From Paracnuella aquatica (GTDB lineage: Bacteria > Bacteroidota > Bacteroidia > Chitinophagales > Chitinophagaceae): a DNA stretch of 64,000 nucleotides. The translations under genes and the position numbers were made by a program. The notes below the pieces were generated by a model. It did no database searches and was not told where the DNA came from. It saw only the letters and a program-made list of their open reading frames with translations. The stretch lies in assembly GCF_003332885.2 (NCBI RefSeq), contig NZ_QOWJ01000001.1, positions 496,001 to 560,000 of the forward strand, given 5' to 3'. This document shows positions 61,954 to 64,000 of this stretch, piece by piece; position 1 is the first letter of the stretch, and each line of letters begins with the position of its first letter.

Positions 61954-63132
61954 TTACCCAAATGCATTGATGCCCGTAACATCCATGCCGGTGATCAGCA
62001 GGTGAATGTCGTGGGTGCCTTCGTATGTAATCACGCTTTCCAAATTCATCATGTGCCGCATGATCGAGTACTCGCCGGTGATGCCCATGCCGCCCAGCAT
62101 TTGCCGCGCCTGCCGCGCAATATTGGTGGCCACGTCGCAGCTGTTTCGTTTGGCCATCGACACCTGTTGCGGCGTAGCCCGGCCTTCGTTCATCAGCACG
62201 CCCAGCCGCCAATTCAGCAACTGCCCTTTGGTAATCTCGGTGATCATTTCAGCCAGCTTTTTTTGCTGCAATTGAAAAGCACCGATGGGTTTGCCAAATT
62301 GTTCGCGTTCCTTGCTGTAGCGCAATGCCGTATCGTAGCAATCCATGGCTGCGCCCAATGCTCCCCAGGCGATGCCGTAGCGGGCTTTGGTAAGGCAACT
62401 CAATGGTCCTTTCAAACCTTTTACGCCGGGCAAAATATTTTCTTTGGGCACCCGCACATTATCGAAAACCAGTTCGCCGGTAGCCGATGCACGTAGGCTC
62501 CATTTGCCATGCGTGGTAGGCGTGGTAAAACCTTCCATGCCCCGCTCTACAATCAGCCCGCGAACATCGCCGGCTTCGTCTTTAGCCCACACCACTGCCA
62601 CCTGTGCAAACGGCGCATTGGATATCCAAAGTTTGGCGCCATTCAGCACCACGTCATCGCCGGCGTCTTTAATATTGGTGATCATGCCTGCCGGGTTGGA
62701 GCCATGATCTGGTTCGGTTAAACCAAAGCATCCAAGCCATTCGCCGGAGGCCAGTTTGGGTAAATATTTTTGTTTTTGTTCTTCGCTGCCATAAGCATGA
62801 ATGGGAAACATGACCAGTGAGCCTTGCACCGATGCGGTAGACCGCACTCCGCTATCGCCACGTTCCAGCTCTTGCATCATCAAACCATAGGAAATATAAT
62901 CGAGGCCGCCACCGCCGTATTCGGCAGGAATGGTGGGACCAAAACAACCAAGGTCGCCCAACTGCGGCACAATCTGTTCCGGAAATTCGGCCCGCTGCGC
63001 AAAGTCTTCAATGATGGGTGAAATTTCTTTTTTTACATAACTCCGCACTGTTTCCCGAATGAGTTTTTGTTCATCAGTGAGCAAATCGTCTACAAGAAAA
63101 TAATCTGGCGATTGAAATTGGTCTGTGGCCAT
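61954..63132 (-). CDS. glutaryl-CoA dehydrogenase-like acyl-CoA dehydrogenase
   Basis: 392 residues from the ATG at 63132; nine upstream codons from a non-ATG start are not used. The catalytic Glu371 is in ESVITYEGTHDIH, the pattern of glutaryl-CoA dehydrogenases, and the middle domain has CFGLTEPDHGSNPAGM, again characteristic of that subfamily. It would oxidise and decarboxylate glutaryl-CoA to crotonyl-CoA, a lysine/tryptophan catabolic step. The decarboxylating activity depends on an Arg that I could not place with certainty. It differs clearly from the short-chain enzyme at 2.1 kb. Confidence 0.92.
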   Translation of the reverse strand: MATDQFQSPDYFLVDDLLTDEQKLIRETVRSYVKKEISPIIEDFAQRAEFPEQIVPQLGDLGCFGPTIPAEYGGGGLDYISYGLMMQELERGDSGVRSTASVQGSLVMFPIHAYGSEEQKQKYLPKLASGEWLGCFGLTEPDHGSNPAGMITNIKDAGDDVVLNGAKLWISNAPFAQVAVVWAKDEAGDVRGLIVERGMEGFTTPTTHGKWSLRASATGELVFDNVRVPKENILPGVKGLKGPLSCLTKARYGIAWGALGAAMDCYDTALRYSKEREQFGKPIGAFQLQQKKLAEMITEITKGQLLNWRLGVLMNEGRATPQQVSMAKRNSCDVATNIARQARQMLGGMGITGEYSIMRHMMNLESVITYEGTHDIHLLITGMDVTGINAFG

Positions 63133-63320
63133 ATTGTTTGCACTTTTTCGTACAAGCAAGATAGGTATTTCGGGCTTGCGTAAGCCATCACCAACGCCCC
63201 TGATAGGGTTTAACTTTTACCGAAAGCTAGATGCAATTCAACGCCACAGTGCAAGTGCTGATCATTTTTAAGCTGAACTATAAAAGGAAAATATTATTTT
63301 GAAAAACTAAAGCTGCCATA

Positions 63321-63740
63321 ATGATCCGGATTATGATGTTGTCCGCCGTTTTGCTGGCGGTATTTTGTTATGCCGCCGACCAACTTGCTGCAAAGGAATA
63401 CCTACCGCCACTGGCAGGTGCATACGAACCCGCGGCAATGAAACAATACTGGCTGGTATTATTGAAACGGGGCACCAACCGAACGCAAGACAGTGCCGCC
63501 GCTGCAAAGATCCAGGAAGCACATATGCGCAACATCAACAGCATGGCGCAGCGCGGTGCGCTGGTGATGGCCGGGCCCATTGGCCCCGACGACGACCTGC
63601 GCGGCATTTTTATCATCGATGCGCCTGATTCGGCAACGGTCTCACAAATGGTGCAACAAGATTCGGCGGTAATTACCGGCCGGCTTCGGATGGAAATTTA
63701 TCCATGGTGGACCGAGAAAGGCGTATATACATTTAAATAA
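63321..63740 (+). CDS. secreted YCII-related protein
   Basis: 139 residues. An N-terminal hydrophobic signal (MIRIMMLSAVLLAVFCYA) is followed by a YCII-type domain from about 40: KQYWLVLLKRGTNR, a helix with AHMRNINSMAQRGALVMAGPIG, DDDLRGIFIIDA, and a C-terminal strand. His68 lies in EAHMRNI at the family histidine position and Asp91 (DDDLRG) nearby. Export of a YCII domain suggests a periplasmic role. Paralogous in fold to the cytoplasmic YCII protein at 1.5 kb. Function unknown. Confidence 0.82.
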   Translation: MIRIMMLSAVLLAVFCYAADQLAAKEYLPPLAGAYEPAAMKQYWLVLLKRGTNRTQDSAAAAKIQEAHMRNINSMAQRGALVMAGPIGPDDDLRGIFIIDAPDSATVSQMVQQDSAVITGRLRMEIYPWWTEKGVYTFK

Positions 63741-63747
63741 AACAGGC

Positions 63748-63779
63748 AGCGCTTTTTTATAAGCGCTTTCTTTTTCTTT
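63748..63779 (+). terminator. terminator of the secreted YCII gene
   Basis: AGCGCTT (63748-63754) pairs with AAGCGCT (63761-63767), followed by a T-rich tract. Confidence 0.7.
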
Positions 63780-63836
63780 AAGCAAATGGCTTCAAGAACA
63801 TCTTTCGCTTGAATTAGATAAACCCACATTCATTTC

Positions 63837-64000
63837 TTACTGCCCTTCTTCGCTACTATCGGTTTCGTCGTTTTGATTATTGAAATCATTTAAAATACGG
63901 TTGGCAGTAGAATCGCCTTCGGTGGCTGCTTGCACCAGCAGGCGTGTGCCCCGCACCACGTTGCGTTCAAACGTGCAGCGCTGGTAGTTGCTCATGCGTA
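63837..64000 (-). CDS. partial gene at the window edge, product unknown
   Basis: A minus-strand frame runs from the edge to the TAA at 63837-63839. An ATG at 63995 would give a complete 52-residue protein (starting MSNYQRCTFERNVVRGTRLL and ending in an acidic DETDSSEEGQ tail), but the frame is open to the window edge. It therefore may be the C-terminus of a longer protein. No motif is visible. Confidence 0.4.
   Translation of the reverse strand, partial: RMSNYQRCTFERNVVRGTRLLVQAATEGDSTANRILNDFNNQNDETDSSEEGQ

Overview
The window looks like a chromosomal segment of a Bacteroidota bacterium, most likely a Chitinophagaceae-type member. The reasons are Bacteroidota-style promoters (TAnnTTTG -7 boxes), almost no Shine-Dalgarno signals, several TTG/GTG starts, a LytS/LytTR pair, a giant two-component-propeller histidine kinase, an ECF sigma factor next to a multi-pass membrane protein, and palindromic intergenic repeats of a type common in this phylum. 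I see no IS element, prophage, CRISPR array, rRNA or integrase. There is one tRNA (Cys).

Layout. 1-3.3 kb: truncated FGGY gluconokinase, GNAT acetyltransferase, YCII protein, acyl-CoA dehydrogenase. 3.5-7.5 kb: membrane-anchored endonuclease/exonuclease/phosphatase protein, a TerB/glycine-rich plus BON-LysM pair, acylphosphatase. 7.0-10.1 kb: minus-strand operon nucleoside phosphorylase-dapF-corA-nudix. 10.2-14 kb: tRNA-Cys, FKBP lipoprotein, L-serine dehydratase, nicotinamidase. 14.5-20.8 kb: RND efflux operon (adaptor, pump, outer-membrane channel) behind an unknown acidic membrane protein. 21-29 kb: cupin, class III sirtuin, saccharopine dehydrogenase-like protein, gyrA and a TPR protein. 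29-33 kb: serine hydrolase, LytS-type kinase with LytTR regulator, then an ECF sigma factor interrupted by an in-frame TAG upstream of its intact membrane partner. 33.2-34.1 kb: a small island of unknown short genes. 34-43 kb: GT39-type membrane glycosyltransferase, serA, serine hydrolase lipoprotein, NAD(P)HX repair enzyme, galT, BNR-repeat secreted protein.

43-57 kb holds the most coherent system. A minus-strand signalling operon (REC-PAS-histidine kinase, single-domain receiver, 14-blade propeller histidine kinase) stands divergent, across a 532-bp spacer, from a plus-strand formate/acetate fermentation set: focA, pflB, pflA, pta, ackA. Pyruvate would be split to formate and acetyl-CoA, formate moved by FocA, and acetyl-CoA turned to acetate plus ATP, which implies facultative anaerobic growth. 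57-64 kb: LolA-like protein, ftsK, DUF423 protein, aroK, glutaryl-CoA-dehydrogenase-like enzyme, a second YCII protein and an edge fragment.

The observations most worth a second look are the sigma factor split exactly between regions 2 and 4, and a set of intergenic spacers built from reiterated short words arranged as imperfect inverted repeats, with a different word at each locus. No complete, clearly novel multi-gene system could be demonstrated from sequence reading alone.
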